Shown one piece after another: positions 29,198-38,768 of a stretch of DNA of 64,000 bases. The notes under the pieces are model-generated. The model had not been told where the DNA came from, searched no databases, and was given only the letters and a program-made list of their open reading frames with translations. The stretch is taken from positions 868,001-932,000 of the forward strand of contig NZ_CP088930.1 of assembly GCF_027594825.1 (NCBI RefSeq). Reading direction: 5' to 3'. A program made the position numbers and the translations under genes. The first letter of the stretch is position 1, and the number at the start of each line of letters is the position of its first letter. The DNA comes from Serratia liquefaciens (GTDB lineage Bacteria; Pseudomonadota; Gammaproteobacteria; Enterobacterales; Enterobacteriaceae).

Positions 29198-30868
29198 TTA
29201 GAACGTTTCCCAGTTATCCTGCGGATCGCTGGCGTTCATTTTTTTATGATTGAGTACCGGTGTGACTGCCGCCTTGCTGCTGACGGGCATTTTGAACTCT
29301 TCCTGCCCTGCCGCTTTCAGGCGGAAGACCGCCACGGACTGGGTCAGCATGCTGGCCTGTTCTTCCAGCGCCGCCGCCGCAGAGGCGGATTCTTCCACCA
29401 GCGAGGCGTTCTGCTGAGTGACGCGGTCCATTTCCGCCACCGCCTGGCCGACCTGATCGATACCGCGGCTCTGTTCGTCCGACGCCGAAGCTATTTCGCC
29501 CATGATGTCGGTAACGCGGGTCACGGCATTGACGATATCGCCCATGGTTTCCCCGGCGCTTTCCACCAGTACCGACCCCATATCAACGCGGTTGACGGAG
29601 TCTTCGATCAGGCCTTTGATTTCTTTCGCCGCCTGGGCGCTGCGCTGCGCCAGGTTACGGACTTCACCGGCCACCACTGCAAAGCCACGCCCCTGCTCAC
29701 CGGCACGCGCCGCTTCTACCGCCGCGTTCAGCGCCAGGATATTGGTCTGGAAAGCGATGCCGTCGATTACGCCGGTAATGTCGGCAATCTTCTGCGAACT
29801 GCCGGCGATATCGTGCATGGTCTGCACCACGTTAGCCACCACCTTGCCGCCTTTCTGCGCGGTTTCGGAGGCGCTCAATGCCAGTTGGCTGGCCTGACGG
29901 GCATTTTCGGCGTTCTGTTTCACCGTCGCGGTCAACTGCTCCATGCTGGCGGCGGTTTCTTCCAGCGAGGCAGCCTGCTGTTCGGTACGTGAAGAGAGAT
30001 CGTTATTGCCGGCGGCAATTTCGGAAGCGCCGCTGTAGATAGCGTCGGCCCCCTGACGCACACCGCTGACGGTGTCGATCAATTCGCTCTGCATGTGCTT
30101 GAGGCTGGCAGCCAGCACGCCCATTTCATTGCGGTTGGTGACGGCGATCGGCTGAGTCAAATCGCCGGCGGCAATCATCTTGATGTGTTCGATTATGCGG
30201 TTCAGCGGGCGCACCAGAATGTGGTGAATACCGCTCCACACCAGCACAATCACCGCCAGCACGACCAACAGCACCACTACCAGCGTCCAAATGGCGAAGC
30301 TGAATGACTTGTTACTGTCTTCTACCGCGGTCTGGTAAAGCTTGTCGTTTTGCGCCAGATAGATGTTGTAGATGTCTTCGAACGCGTCCTGATAGCTTTG
30401 CGTCGGCTGGTCAAAGAATGCGTTGATTTTGCCTTCACCCAGCAGTTGGGTCAGCTCGGTCAGCGCGCCCTGCAAGATGCCGTATTGCTGTTTGAGCTTT
30501 TCGGCCGATTGCGCGTCCTGACGGGCGTCGAGAGGAATTTTGTCATAGGCGGCATAGTGCTGTTCCGCAACCACCAGGTTGCTCTTGGCGCGAGCCAACA
30601 GTTCGGTGACGCTGGCGCCGCTGCCGATGTTAGTGGCGTCCATCATGTGACGAATACCGGCACGGTTCAGCGTGTTTCGAGCCTGCAGCAGGTTGACCCA
30701 GCTTTCGTTCAGCTCGGACTGCTGCTGGCGAATGGTTTGCAAAACGGTGAAGTTTTCTTTGTCATTCTTCAGTGAGGAGAAAAAGAGCCCGCCTGAAACC
30801 AGCTGCAAGGCGCCAAATAACACCAGCACCAGTAACAGGCTGGTGACCACCTTCATACGATTAAACAT
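29198..30868 (-). CDS. tsr: Methyl-accepting chemotaxis protein, Tsr-like (serine)
   Basis: A 556-residue chemoreceptor. The N-terminus through [20 protein letters not shown] and [15 protein letters not shown] follows E. coli Tsr nearly residue for residue, including the Arg/Asn ligand-site stretch, so serine sensing is likely. It ends in NWETF, the CheR/CheB tether. It sits where E. coli has tar, and a perfect sigma-28 promoter lies 57 bases upstream. It is the first gene of the tsr-tap-cheRBYZ unit. Confidence 0.9.
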   Translation of the reverse strand: MFNRMKVVTSLLLVLVLFGALQLVSGGLFFSSLKNDKENFTVLQTIRQQQSELNESWVNLLQARNTLNRAGIRHMMDATNIGSGASVTELLARAKSNLVVAEQHYAAYDKIPLDARQDAQSAEKLKQQYGILQGALTELTQLLGEGKINAFFDQPTQSYQDAFEDIYNIYLAQNDKLYQTAVEDSNKSFSFAIWTLVVVLLVVLAVIVLVWSGIHHILVRPLNRIIEHIKMIAAGDLTQPIAVTNRNEMGVLAASLKHMQSELIDTVSGVRQGADAIYSGASEIAAGNNDLSSRTEQQAASLEETAASMEQLTATVKQNAENARQASQLALSASETAQKGGKVVANVVQTMHDIAGSSQKIADITGVIDGIAFQTNILALNAAVEAARAGEQGRGFAVVAGEVRNLAQRSAQAAKEIKGLIEDSVNRVDMGSVLVESAGETMGDIVNAVTRVTDIMGEIASASDEQSRGIDQVGQAVAEMDRVTQQNASLVEESASAAAALEEQASMLTQSVAVFRLKAAGQEEFKMPVSSKAAVTPVLNHKKMNASDPQDNWETF

Positions 30869-30924
30869 GTTTTCCCTTGTTGAACGCCCGCGCGGACAGG
30901 CCCTGATTACGTTGATTGACAGAG

Positions 30925-30951
30925 TTATCGGCGCGGCGGGGAAGAACTTTA
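30925..30951 (-). promoter_or_regulatory. Sigma-28 promoter for tsr-tap-cheRBYZ
   Basis: On the minus strand it reads TAAA, 15 bases, GCCGATAA: a complete consensus match, positioned just upstream of tsr. Confidence 0.9.
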
Positions 30952-31005
30952 TGAGAAGAGGTAACTATTTTGTGCAGAGTTTGGGTTGGTCCGGTTTCCA
31001 AATCA

Positions 31006-31025
31006 GGGCGCGGCATGCCGCGCCC
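31006..31025. repeat. Perfect 20-base palindrome downstream of cheW
   Basis: GGGCGCGGCATGCCGCGCCC lies 14 bases after the cheW stop and is flanked by CTAC like other members of the family. It may serve as a terminator or processing hairpin for the motAB-cheAW transcript. Confidence 0.65.
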
Positions 31026-31039
31026 CTACGGGTAGCGGA

Positions 31040-31540
31040 TCAGGCGCTTTTCGCTACGCTGTCAACCAATGACATCTCTTCGCTGCTCAGCAGCTTTTCG
31101 ATATCCACCAGGATCAGCATGCGTTCACCCAATGAGCCCAGCCCGGTGAGGTACTCGGTGGCCAGCGTTACGGCAAACTCCGGCGCCGGGCGGATCTGTT
31201 CGGTGGTCAGCGACAATACGTCAGACACGCCGTCAACCACGATACCCACCACGCGCTGACCAAAGTTAAGCACGATCACCACGGTGTTTTCATCATAGGA
31301 CACGTCCTGCTGGGCGAACTTCACCCGCAAATCGATAATCGGCACAATCACGCCGCGCAGGTTGGTGACGCCCTTGATAAAGGCCGGAGTATTGGCAATG
31401 CGCGTAACCTGATCGTAACCGCGGATCTCCTGCACCTTGAGGATATCAATGCCGTATTCTTCGTTACCCAAGGTAAAAATCAGGAACTCCTGCCCTACCG
31501 TTTCGCCAGCCAGTTTGCTGACGGTTGCCAGTCCTGCCAT
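31040..31540 (-). CDS. cheW: Chemotaxis coupling protein CheW
   Basis: A 166-residue protein from the ATG at 31540 ([13 protein letters not shown]), with AAGGGTGA upstream; a GTG at 31549 would add three residues. It has the double beta-barrel signature [20 protein letters not shown] and [15 protein letters not shown]. It links receptors to CheA. It is the last gene of motA-motB-cheA-cheW. Confidence 0.97.
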   Translation of the reverse strand: MAGLATVSKLAGETVGQEFLIFTLGNEEYGIDILKVQEIRGYDQVTRIANTPAFIKGVTNLRGVIVPIIDLRVKFAQQDVSYDENTVVIVLNFGQRVVGIVVDGVSDVLSLTTEQIRPAPEFAVTLATEYLTGLGSLGERMLILVDIEKLLSSEEMSLVDSVAKSA

Positions 31541-31572
31541 GTCATTCACCCTTTAAATCAATAGATTAATTA

Positions 31573-33540
31573 TTATGCAGCTGCGTCCGTCTGACGCTGC
31601 TCGCGGTTCAGGGTTTGCAGCGCCGAGACATCGACAATCAGCGCCACGCTGCCGTCACCGAGAATGGTGGCGGCGGAAATGCCCGGCACCTTGCGATAGT
31701 TGCTTTCCAGATTCTTCACCACCACCTGATGCTGGCCGATCAGCTGATCCACCAACAGCGCATAGCGGCGGCCGGCGCTTTGCAGGATCACCACAATGCC
31801 CTGGGTGGCGTCGGTTTTGGCCCCCGCCACGTCGAACACCCGAAACAGCTCTACCAGCGGCAAATATTCCCCGCGCACCTGCAACACCCGCTCGCCACCG
31901 GCCAACGGATGCAGATCTTCAGCCTGTGGCTGCAGCGATTCCATCACCGCGTTGAGCGGCAGGATAAACACTTCATTGTTCACCTTGACCGACATGCCAT
32001 CGAGGATCGCCAGCGTTAACGGCAGCAAGATCCGGATGGCCGTGCCCTTGCCCGCCTGGGAATGGATTTCGACGTGCCCACCCATTTCCTGAATATTTCG
32101 CTTCACCACGTCCATGCCGACGCCACGGCCGGAGACGTCGGTGACCTGCTCGGCGGTGGAAAAACCCGGTGCGAAAATCAGCATGCCGACGTCTTCATCG
32201 CTCATGCTGTCACTGACCGCCAGCCCCTGCGAGGCCGCCTTGGCGAGAATTTTCTCGCGGTTCAGGCCGGCACCGTCGTCGGTGACTTCGATACAGATAT
32301 TACCGCCCTGATGCTCTGCCGACAGGATCAGGTTCCCCACCTCCGACTTGCCCGCCGCGAGGCGCGTGGCCAGATCTTCAATGCCGTGATCCAGGCTGTT
32401 GCGCACCAGGTGCGTCAGAGGATCGATAATGCGTTCAATCAGGCTCTTATCCAGTTCGGTAGAGCTGCCCTGCAGCTGCAACTCCACCTGCTTGTTCAGC
32501 TTGCCGGCCAGATCGCGTACCAGACGAGGGAAGCGGCTGAATACGTATTCCATCGGCATCATACGGATCGACATCACCGATTCTTGCAGGTCGCGTGCGT
32601 TGCGTTCCAACTGGCTCATGCTGTTGAGCAGATCGCCGTGATTCACCGGATCCAGACTGCCGGAGCGCTGCGCCAGCATCGACTGGGTGATCACCAACTC
32701 CCCGACCAGGTTGATCAATTGGTCCACTTTTTCTACCGCTACGCGGATGCTGGTGGATTCGCTGGCCTTGGCGCGCGGTTTAACCGCTTCCGTCACTGCC
32801 GGCGCCGGTTTGGCGACAGCGGGCGCAACGGCTACCGGCACTACCGGCTCGGCAACCACCGGCGGCAATTCTGCCTGTGGCGGCGTGGTGAAGCTGATTT
32901 GCTCCGGCTCCAGTACAAAACACAGCACCGCGCTGATGTCATCTTCGCTGGCGGAGGTCAGCAGCGTCACTTCCAGGCTATTTTCGGTCTGATGCGGGTT
33001 TTTCACCTCACCCAGATTACCCAACTCTTCCAGCATCAACGGGACTTCGTTCGGCTTCAGACCGCACAGGCAAACCCGCATGCCGCCTTCGATGGCCGCC
33101 GGTGCTGCGACGGCGTGTTGCGCGACGGCAGGTGCTGCGGGGGCATCTTGCTGCTGTGCGTCCAACGCAAGCTGCCGCAACGCCTGACAGATGTATTCAA
33201 AGCTGTCGACGTCAGGCTTTTGCGAAGTTTTATAGGCGTCCAGTTGCTCCTGCATAATGTCTTTGGTTTCCAGAAACAGGTTTATAATCTCGGTGCTCAG
33301 GCTCATTTCCTGACGCCGCGCACCGTCCAACAGGTTCTCCAGCAGGTGGGTGGTTTCCTGCAGCACCGAAAAGCCAAAAGTCGCCGCACCGCCCTTGATC
33401 GAGTGCGCCGCGCGAAAAATGGCGTTCAGCGGCTCAATGTCCGGAGCCAGCGGATCCAGCTCCAGCAGGTGTTGCTCCATATCGGCCAGCAACTCGTCTG
33501 CTTCATCAAAAAAGGTCTGATAAAACGCACTAATATCCAT
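31573..33540 (-). CDS. cheA: Chemotaxis histidine kinase CheA
   Basis: 655 residues from the ATG at 33540 (MDISAFYQTFFDEADELL). An upstream in-frame start at 33612 lies inside motB and is unlikely. P1 carries the phospho-His in FRAAHSIKGGAATFG. P2, a Pro/Ala linker, the dimerisation P3, the kinase domain (N-box LVRNSLDHGIE; G boxes EVTDDGAGL and GRGVGMDVV) and a CheW-like P5 follow. It phosphorylates CheY and CheB. It is preceded by AGGTGA 10 bases after motB. Confidence 0.97.
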   Translation of the reverse strand: MDISAFYQTFFDEADELLADMEQHLLELDPLAPDIEPLNAIFRAAHSIKGGAATFGFSVLQETTHLLENLLDGARRQEMSLSTEIINLFLETKDIMQEQLDAYKTSQKPDVDSFEYICQALRQLALDAQQQDAPAAPAVAQHAVAAPAAIEGGMRVCLCGLKPNEVPLMLEELGNLGEVKNPHQTENSLEVTLLTSASEDDISAVLCFVLEPEQISFTTPPQAELPPVVAEPVVPVAVAPAVAKPAPAVTEAVKPRAKASESTSIRVAVEKVDQLINLVGELVITQSMLAQRSGSLDPVNHGDLLNSMSQLERNARDLQESVMSIRMMPMEYVFSRFPRLVRDLAGKLNKQVELQLQGSSTELDKSLIERIIDPLTHLVRNSLDHGIEDLATRLAAGKSEVGNLILSAEHQGGNICIEVTDDGAGLNREKILAKAASQGLAVSDSMSDEDVGMLIFAPGFSTAEQVTDVSGRGVGMDVVKRNIQEMGGHVEIHSQAGKGTAIRILLPLTLAILDGMSVKVNNEVFILPLNAVMESLQPQAEDLHPLAGGERVLQVRGEYLPLVELFRVFDVAGAKTDATQGIVVILQSAGRRYALLVDQLIGQHQVVVKNLESNYRKVPGISAATILGDGSVALIVDVSALQTLNREQRQTDAAA

Positions 33541-33550
33541 GCTCACGGGG

Positions 33551-34516
33551 TCACCTCTGCTGTGAGTCGCTGTTAGTCGGTACAGGGACAGCCGCCGGCT
33601 GCTCCGGTGCAATGAGGGTGGCCGGAGCCGTCGCCGACGGGGCCAACGGTTTTAAATCGACCGGCTGGGCAATCTCCATCGCGTTGCTTTCGCCATTTTC
33701 ATGTTCAATGCCCTGCTGGGTTTGTTTGTTGAGCACCAGTACGGTAATGCGACGGTTGATGGCATCGTCGGCCCCGTGCTGTTTCAGGCTCATGGTGGCG
33801 GCCATACCGACCACCCGCAGGACCTTCCCTTCCGACAACCCGCCGGCTATCAACTCACGCCGCGAAGCATTGGCGCGATCGGCCGAAAGCTCCCAGTTGC
33901 TGTAACCGCGCTCGCCGGTGGCGTAGGGAATATCGTCGGTGTGGCCGGACAGGCTGATCTTATTCGGCAGGTCATTGAGGATCGGCGCAATTGCCCGCAG
34001 GATGTCGCGCATATAGCTTTCCACCTGCGCGCTGCCGGTCTTGAACATCGGTCGGTTTTGGCTGTCGATGATCTGAATGCGCAAGCCTTCATCCATCATG
34101 TTGATCAACAGATGCGGCCGCAGCGCTTTAAGCCGCGGATCGGACTCAATCAGTTCGTCCAGTTTTTCCCGCAGCTTGTTCAGCCGCAGTTCTTCGTCAC
34201 GCTTCTCGAGCGTATCAATCTGCTTTTTCACCAACCCGTCTTGCTGAGTAGGATCGTCGCCGCCGCCGGGGATCGGGCTGCTTTCGGAGCTGCTCTTATC
34301 GCCGGAGGTCAGCGCCACTTTCAGCGGCGTGCGGAAGTATTCGGCGATTTGCGTCAGTTCCTGCGGGCTGGCAATCGCCAGCAGCCACATCACCAGGAAG
34401 AAGGCCATCATCGCCGTCATAAAATCGGCGTAGGCAATCTTCCAGGAACCGCCATGATGGCTGGCGTGATGTGACTTGCGTTTTCTGACCAGAACAACCG
34501 GGTGATTCTGTTTCAT
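33551..34516 (-). CDS. motB: Flagellar stator protein MotB
   Basis: A 321-residue protein with one N-terminal helix bearing the proton-carrying Asp ([20 protein letters not shown]). A plug/linker is followed by an OmpA-like peptidoglycan-binding domain ([28 protein letters not shown]). It anchors the stator to the cell wall. It is coupled to motA by a 4-base overlap. Confidence 0.97.
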   Translation of the reverse strand: MKQNHPVVLVRKRKSHHASHHGGSWKIAYADFMTAMMAFFLVMWLLAIASPQELTQIAEYFRTPLKVALTSGDKSSSESSPIPGGGDDPTQQDGLVKKQIDTLEKRDEELRLNKLREKLDELIESDPRLKALRPHLLINMMDEGLRIQIIDSQNRPMFKTGSAQVESYMRDILRAIAPILNDLPNKISLSGHTDDIPYATGERGYSNWELSADRANASRRELIAGGLSEGKVLRVVGMAATMSLKQHGADDAINRRITVLVLNKQTQQGIEHENGESNAMEIAQPVDLKPLAPSATAPATLIAPEQPAAVPVPTNSDSQQR

Positions 34517-35409
34517 GCCTGTTCTTCTTCCGTCGCCTGCTGTGCCGGCGCCTTCACGCGGCGCACATGTTCTTCCAGCTCAACGAAGGAGGGACGTTCG
34601 GTGGTGTACAGCGTTTTACGGCCGAATTCGACCGCAATCTGCGGCGCGTAGCCATTCAAACTGGACAGCAAAGTGACCTTGATGCACTGCATCATTTTGA
34701 CGTTTTCGGCACTCTTTTGTCGCAACAGGGTCGCCAGCGGTGAGATAAAGCCGTAAGCCAGCAAAATGCCCAGGAAGGTGCCGACCATCGCGTTGGCGAT
34801 CAGCGCCCCCAGTTCGGCTGCCGGACGGTCGGCCGAGGCCAGCGCATGCACTACCCCCATCACCGCCGCAACAATGCCAAAGGCCGGCAACGAGTCACCG
34901 ACCATCGCCAGGCTGCCTGCCGGCACCTCGCTTTCCTGTTCAAAGGTTTCGATCTCTTCGTCCATCAAGGCTTCGATCTCAAAGGCATTCATGTTGCCGC
35001 TCACCATCAGCCGTAAGTAATCGGTAATAAACTCCACCAGGGTGTTATCGGCAAGAATGCGGGGATAATTAGAGAAAATTTCACTTTCCTGCGGATTATC
35101 AATATCGAACTCGAGAGAAAGCATGCCTTGTTGACGGGATTTGGCCAGCAGCCGGAACAGCAGAGCCATCAGATCCATGTAGAGATCTTTGCTGTATTTC
35201 GAACGACGCATCAGCTTGGGAATGGCGCGCAGGGTGGATTTTATCGCCTTACCGTTGTTGCCTACGATAAAAGCGCCGATACCCGCGCCGCCGATAATCA
35301 GAAATTCTGCCGGCTGATAAAGCGCGCCCAGATGGCCCCCCACAATCAGGTAGCCCCCAAAGACCGCACCCAATACCACGAGATAACCCAAAATAACTAA
35401 CACACGCAT
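34513..35409 (-). CDS. motA: Flagellar stator protein MotA
   Basis: A 298-residue polytopic protein with four membrane helices. Hallmarks are the charged cytoplasmic loop and [20 protein letters not shown], with the paired prolines of the E. coli protein. With MotB it forms the proton-driven stator. A near-consensus sigma-28 promoter lies about 200 bases upstream, inside flhC. Confidence 0.97.
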   Translation of the reverse strand: MRVLVILGYLVVLGAVFGGYLIVGGHLGALYQPAEFLIIGGAGIGAFIVGNNGKAIKSTLRAIPKLMRRSKYSKDLYMDLMALLFRLLAKSRQQGMLSLEFDIDNPQESEIFSNYPRILADNTLVEFITDYLRLMVSGNMNAFEIEALMDEEIETFEQESEVPAGSLAMVGDSLPAFGIVAAVMGVVHALASADRPAAELGALIANAMVGTFLGILLAYGFISPLATLLRQKSAENVKMMQCIKVTLLSSLNGYAPQIAVEFGRKTLYTTERPSFVELEEHVRRVKAPAQQATEEEQA

Positions 35410-35491
35410 TCCTTAAATTAACAATGTGGATGGAAGGTGGGGTAAGCGCGCAAATGAGCCGCACAGGCGCAACAGGCTGAGCTGCGCCTTT

Positions 35492-35511
35492 GGGTTCGGC
35501 ACGCCGAACCC
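35492..35511. repeat. 20-base palindrome between flhC and motA
   Basis: GGGTTCGGCACGCCGAACCC is perfect except at the centre. It is a relative of the GGGTTC-type unit at 8328. It separates flhDC from motA. Confidence 0.6.
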
Positions 35512-35561
35512 TGCATTTCATCAATCGGTTTAAATCTGGATAAACCGGCGCTGCCGCCGGC

Positions 35562-36143
35562 TCAAATTGCGCGTTTAACCTGCTCGTCCAGCAGTTGAGG
35601 AATAATATCGGCCAGTTGCGGCGAAAGTTTACGTCTTTTTACTGCGCGGGATGGGGGCTGGCATAAACTGCAAACAAAATTGTTCAACGGTTGGTGCGCA
35701 TGGGTGATAAAAGTGCCGCCGCAGCAGTTGCAGGCAGAGAGCTGCAGCATGCCGCTGTCGACGAAGCGCACCAGCGTCCAGGCTCGCGTCAGCGCCAGCA
35801 ACGGCGGCTCACCCGGCTGGTGCGGGCACTGTTCCAGATACAGACGATAGGCTTTAATCACTGCCTCAACGCCGGTGCAGTGCCCGCTTTTCATCAGGAA
35901 ACTGAAGGCGTTGTAGAACATCGATGAATGAATGTTCTGTTCCCAGGTCATAAACCAGTCCGTCGAGAACGGCAACATCCCTTTCGGCGGTGGACTGCCG
36001 CGTAACTCCTTATAGAGCTTGATCAAACGCCCACGGCTGAGCTGCGTTTCGCTTTCCAGCATCTGCAAACGCGCACCCAGCGTAATCAGCTCCATGGCCA
36101 GCTGAATATCCTTGGCTTCCTGAACAATACTTTTCTCTGCCAT
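35562..36143 (-). CDS. flhC: Flagellar master regulator subunit FlhC
   Basis: A 193-residue protein from the ATG at 36143 ([20 protein letters not shown]); an adjacent ATG at 36146 is equally possible. It is highly similar to E. coli FlhC. The zinc-binding cysteines are in [11 protein letters not shown] and NFVCSLCQ. FlhD4C2 activates class II flagellar promoters. It is coupled to flhD. Confidence 0.98.
   Translation of the reverse strand: MAEKSIVQEAKDIQLAMELITLGARLQMLESETQLSRGRLIKLYKELRGSPPPKGMLPFSTDWFMTWEQNIHSSMFYNAFSFLMKSGHCTGVEAVIKAYRLYLEQCPHQPGEPPLLALTRAWTLVRFVDSGMLQLSACNCCGGTFITHAHQPLNNFVCSLCQPPSRAVKRRKLSPQLADIIPQLLDEQVKRAI
35605..35631 (-). promoter_or_regulatory. Sigma-28 promoter for motAB-cheAW inside the 3' end of flhC
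   Basis: The minus strand reads TAAA, 15 bases, GCCGATAT, one base short of the consensus. It is embedded in the last 70 bases of flhC and about 200 bases before motA. The 152-base flhC-motA gap itself has no better match. Confidence 0.72.
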
Positions 36144-36145
36144 CA

Positions 36146-36496
36146 TCAAGCTCTTTTCTTCGTCGCACTGCCGTCTTTTGCCGACAGTTCTTGCAGTAAA
36201 TGGCTTGAGAGCAAAATACCGGTATGGATTTGCTGCAGATCGTCGACACGCGACTCTTTCGTCAGACGTTCGATGGTTTGGTGATCGTTAAAGCGGAAGT
36301 GACAGACCAGCTGGTTGGTTTCAGCCAATTTGACCATTTGCGGTAACGTGAGCTGAGCAAGCGCATCGGCCATGGTTTCGTCGATACCCAAACGGAACAT
36401 TGCCGAGGCTTTTTCATCATTAATCAGACGCTGTGCTAAAAGTAAATATGACAAATTGATGTCATAAATATGCTTAAGTAATTCAGACGTACCCAT
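36146..36496 (-). CDS. flhD: Flagellar master regulator subunit FlhD
   Basis: 116 residues from the ATG at 36496 ([20 protein letters not shown]), equal to E. coli; an ATG three codons upstream is less well placed relative to GGGG. The helical body includes [16 protein letters not shown] and [20 protein letters not shown]. It heads the flhDC operon, which integrates CRP and Rcs signals through the upstream sites. Confidence 0.97.
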   Translation of the reverse strand: MGTSELLKHIYDINLSYLLLAQRLINDEKASAMFRLGIDETMADALAQLTLPQMVKLAETNQLVCHFRFNDHQTIERLTKESRVDDLQQIHTGILLSSHLLQELSAKDGSATKKRA

Positions 36497-36741
36497 ATTC
36501 CCCATCCCGACAGACTATGTTTAAAAACATACGCTGGGTGATAATTTTTATCGCCCGTGACCTGGGTTTGTTCCCTAAGTTGGCAATGAAGCCCTGAATA
36601 ACGACCGTTATAAATTTTTCAACATCACTAAATTCGGACCATCATTCAGTATTTGAGACGTGCGCAAACCAACGTGTATGGATGTACAGCATTTTGCTCC
36701 AGCGGTGTTTAATCACCGTGAAACTATTTTTACAAAATTAA

Positions 36742-36755
36742 TAAGATTATTCCTA
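36742..36755 (-). promoter_or_regulatory. RcsAB box in the flhDC promoter
   Basis: TAAGATTATTCCTA differs at one base from the RcsAB consensus TAAGAATATTCCTA as I recall it. Its centre is 83 bases from the CRP-site centre, matching my memory of the E. coli layout (CRP near -72, box near +12). That places the flhDC start near 36760 with a leader of about 260 bases. Confidence 0.75.
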
Positions 36756-36823
36756 ATGCAGCGCAACTCTACCCCTGAACCATTAGCACACACAATGTAA
36801 GTGAGAGGCAATTTTAAATACAA

Positions 36824-36839
36824 TGTGATCTAGATCACA
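36824..36839 (-). promoter_or_regulatory. CRP site of flhDC
   Basis: TGTGATCTAGATCACA is a perfect palindrome with the TGTGA-N6-TCACA arms. It lies upstream of the inferred flhDC start, so cAMP-CRP activation of motility is expected, as in E. coli. Confidence 0.9.
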
Positions 36840-37903
36840 AAAATAAAAAATAAATAAGCCAAATATCAGGTTTGCCGTACGGTTTTTAACCGCATTTCCG
36901 CTCATAAAACAGACATAAGTAAAAAAACGTCTTAAAAACAATGTATATAAGCCAAAAAAATATCTTTTTTAGATCAATTCGAACAAAAGCATCACCAAAC
37001 TAAAATAACAGAACAAAAATCTGCTCGTAGCCGATAAAGACAGTATAAATAACCGTTTAATAAACAATAAACTATCAGCCTTGAAAAATAACGCATGTAA
37101 ACTATAAGGTTATTAGCTTTCGGATTTGACTTAAGCTTGCGGGAATCTCCTGTTTTATTTTTCAACGAATGTTCCAATTCGATTAACAACGGCTCGGTTA
37201 CGTTGTAAACAAGAAAACAGAGGTAACGATTTGTTTCCTGATAAATGGAATGAAAGCCGCAGGTTTCGGGTGGTTTTTTGGGCGAGGTGATGGCAAAACG
37301 TTTTATCGGCAGCGTTAATTAAAACTTTAATAGTTTTTCAGCGCCACGGAAAAATTAGATCCTGTCTGATGTTTATGCGCCAAGAATAAGTGCTGTTATT
37401 TTCAGTAGCACTAATAAAGTAAAACGCAGTTTCGTTTTATTCTTCTCTGAGGGGCCACTCTCTCCTGCGCGGTGGAAAATAGCGCGTCGCGGGCCGTTCG
37501 ATTAATCCTGGCGGTTCGGACAAGCAACCTGCTGCCGGAACAGGGGCGCAATCGGGCTAGAAAACGTTCAATCCCAGGTGTAATCCGCCCTCCTTGTCCC
37601 TAAAAAGGCCGGAACTCAACGCCAGGCGCATTGGCAAGCGATTCTGTCCCCCTGGCTGCTGGCTACCCAACCTGAGGCTTTCCCTATTTTGCGTACAGAT
37701 CAGCAAGATGCCATTGCCGACGGCGCATGGGCATATTATTATTCTCACAGCAGGGAAACTTGCACGCAGACAATTATTACGTATCGCAATTTATTTATTT
37801 GAAATTAATTTTTCAGGTCGCACATCACGCTTTTGCTGCTGTCACGATGACAGCGTGATGTTTCTTCGTTCGGCTACAACTCTTAACAGGCTATATTTTA
37901 ATC
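36840..37903. other. Long AT-rich region upstream of flhDC
   Basis: About 1.06 kb with no gene I can support. The first ~350 bases are very AT-rich and may bind H-NS or other global regulators. A hairpin TAAAACG-CAGTTT-CGTTTTA lies at 37420-37439. Bases 37450-37760 are more GC-rich and may hold a decayed gene (see the separate entry). The final part precedes the Hha-like gene and has an inverted repeat around CTGTCA/TGACAG near 37840-37855. Confidence 0.5.
37557..37748 (-). pseudogene. Possible relic of an outer-membrane beta-barrel gene
   Basis: A 63-codon minus-strand frame ends LALSSGLFRDKEGGLHLGLN-VF. Alternating hydrophobic residues and a terminal Phe are typical of the last strand of outer-membrane barrels. 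There is no start or upstream barrel sequence, so at best this is a remnant; chance is a real alternative. Confidence 0.2.
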
Positions 37904-38119
37904 ATGACCGATACCCTGGATTACCTGATGACTTTCCGTAAATGCACCAGCTTGGACAGCGTGGAGAAAGTGTACGACAAGCTTAACTACTCCATCGATA
38001 ATGATATTGAAATCAGCAACATGTATCGCGCCGCCGATCATCGTCGCGCTGAGCTGGTTGCAGGGAAACTCTTCGATTTGGGCAAGGTGCCGAAGACGCT
38101 GTGGGCACAGGTGCTATAA
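37904..38119 (+). CDS. Hha/YmoA-family nucleoid-associated protein
   Basis: 71 residues. [20 protein letters not shown] and [19 protein letters not shown] align with Hha (TDYLMRLRRCQSIDTLERV and SAADHRLAEL). Hha-type proteins lack their own DNA-binding domain and act with H-NS to silence AT-rich and acquired genes. No strong ribosome-binding site precedes the ATG, and an ATG at codon 9 is possible. It lies 1.4 kb upstream of flhDC, divergently, beside AT-rich DNA. It is a paralogue candidate rather than the usual hha-tomB, since no tomB is present. Confidence 0.82.
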   Translation: MTDTLDYLMTFRKCTSLDSVEKVYDKLNYSIDNDIEISNMYRAADHRRAELVAGKLFDLGKVPKTLWAQVL

Positions 38120-38270
38120 TTTGCATTCATTGCGCGCGCAGGCAATTTATCTTTTATTGCTAAATAACGGTAATCTCTCCCGGATTTATTGGTGCGCGTG
38201 ATACAAAACACATTTATTCACTTCACCAGGCTCTACCCTTTACCCTATCAACAGGAAACAGGAGTGGAAG

Positions 38271-38690
38271 ATGGGATATCAAAACGTTTTGGTTACCGTC
38301 GCCGTGGCGGCAGACAGCCACCGCCTGGTTGAAAAAGCCGTCTCCATCGTACGTCCTTACAACGGCAAAATTACCCTGCTAAGCACCATCGCCAATCCGG
38401 AAATGTACAATAACTTTGCGGGCCCCATGCTGGGCGACCTGCGTGCGCTGATGGAAGAAGAAACGCTGCTGTTTCTGGAGGAACTTCGCCTGCGGGCGGA
38501 TTACCCGATTACCGATACGCTGATCGTCCACGGTGAACTGGCCGATAGCCTGAACTATGCCAGCCAACGACATCCCTTTGATCTGGTGGTTTGCGGCAAT
38601 CACAGCGACGGCGTGATGAACAAAATCGCCTGCTCTGCCGCCCGCTTTATCAATACCAGCCGCATCGACGTGCTGATCATCCCGCTGTAA
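38271..38690 (+). CDS. uspC: Universal stress protein UspC
   Basis: A 139-residue UspA-domain protein close to E. coli UspC: AVSIVRPYNGKITLLSTIAN, PEMYNNFAGPMLGDLRALME and FDLVVCGNH. In E. coli, UspC lies near flhDC and affects motility and stress survival, so this synteny supports the name. GGAGTGGAAG precedes the ATG. Confidence 0.9.
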   Translation: MGYQNVLVTVAVAADSHRLVEKAVSIVRPYNGKITLLSTIANPEMYNNFAGPMLGDLRALMEEETLLFLEELRLRADYPITDTLIVHGELADSLNYASQRHPFDLVVCGNHSDGVMNKIACSAARFINTSRIDVLIIPL

Positions 38691-38768
38691 CGCTGAGCAC
38701 ATTAGGCCATTCGCTCTTTTCGATGATTGACTAGACTTAGGCTCTCTTGTCCGCATAAGGAATGCCTG

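Noticed and set aside
32062..33576. A 504-codon plus-strand open frame opposite cheA
   Set aside because: Same artefact: composition typical of antisense frames and full overlap with the well-supported cheA.
36992..37189. A 65-codon minus-strand frame in the flhDC upstream region
   Set aside because: AT-rich DNA gives such frames by chance; there is no domain and no convincing ribosome-binding site.
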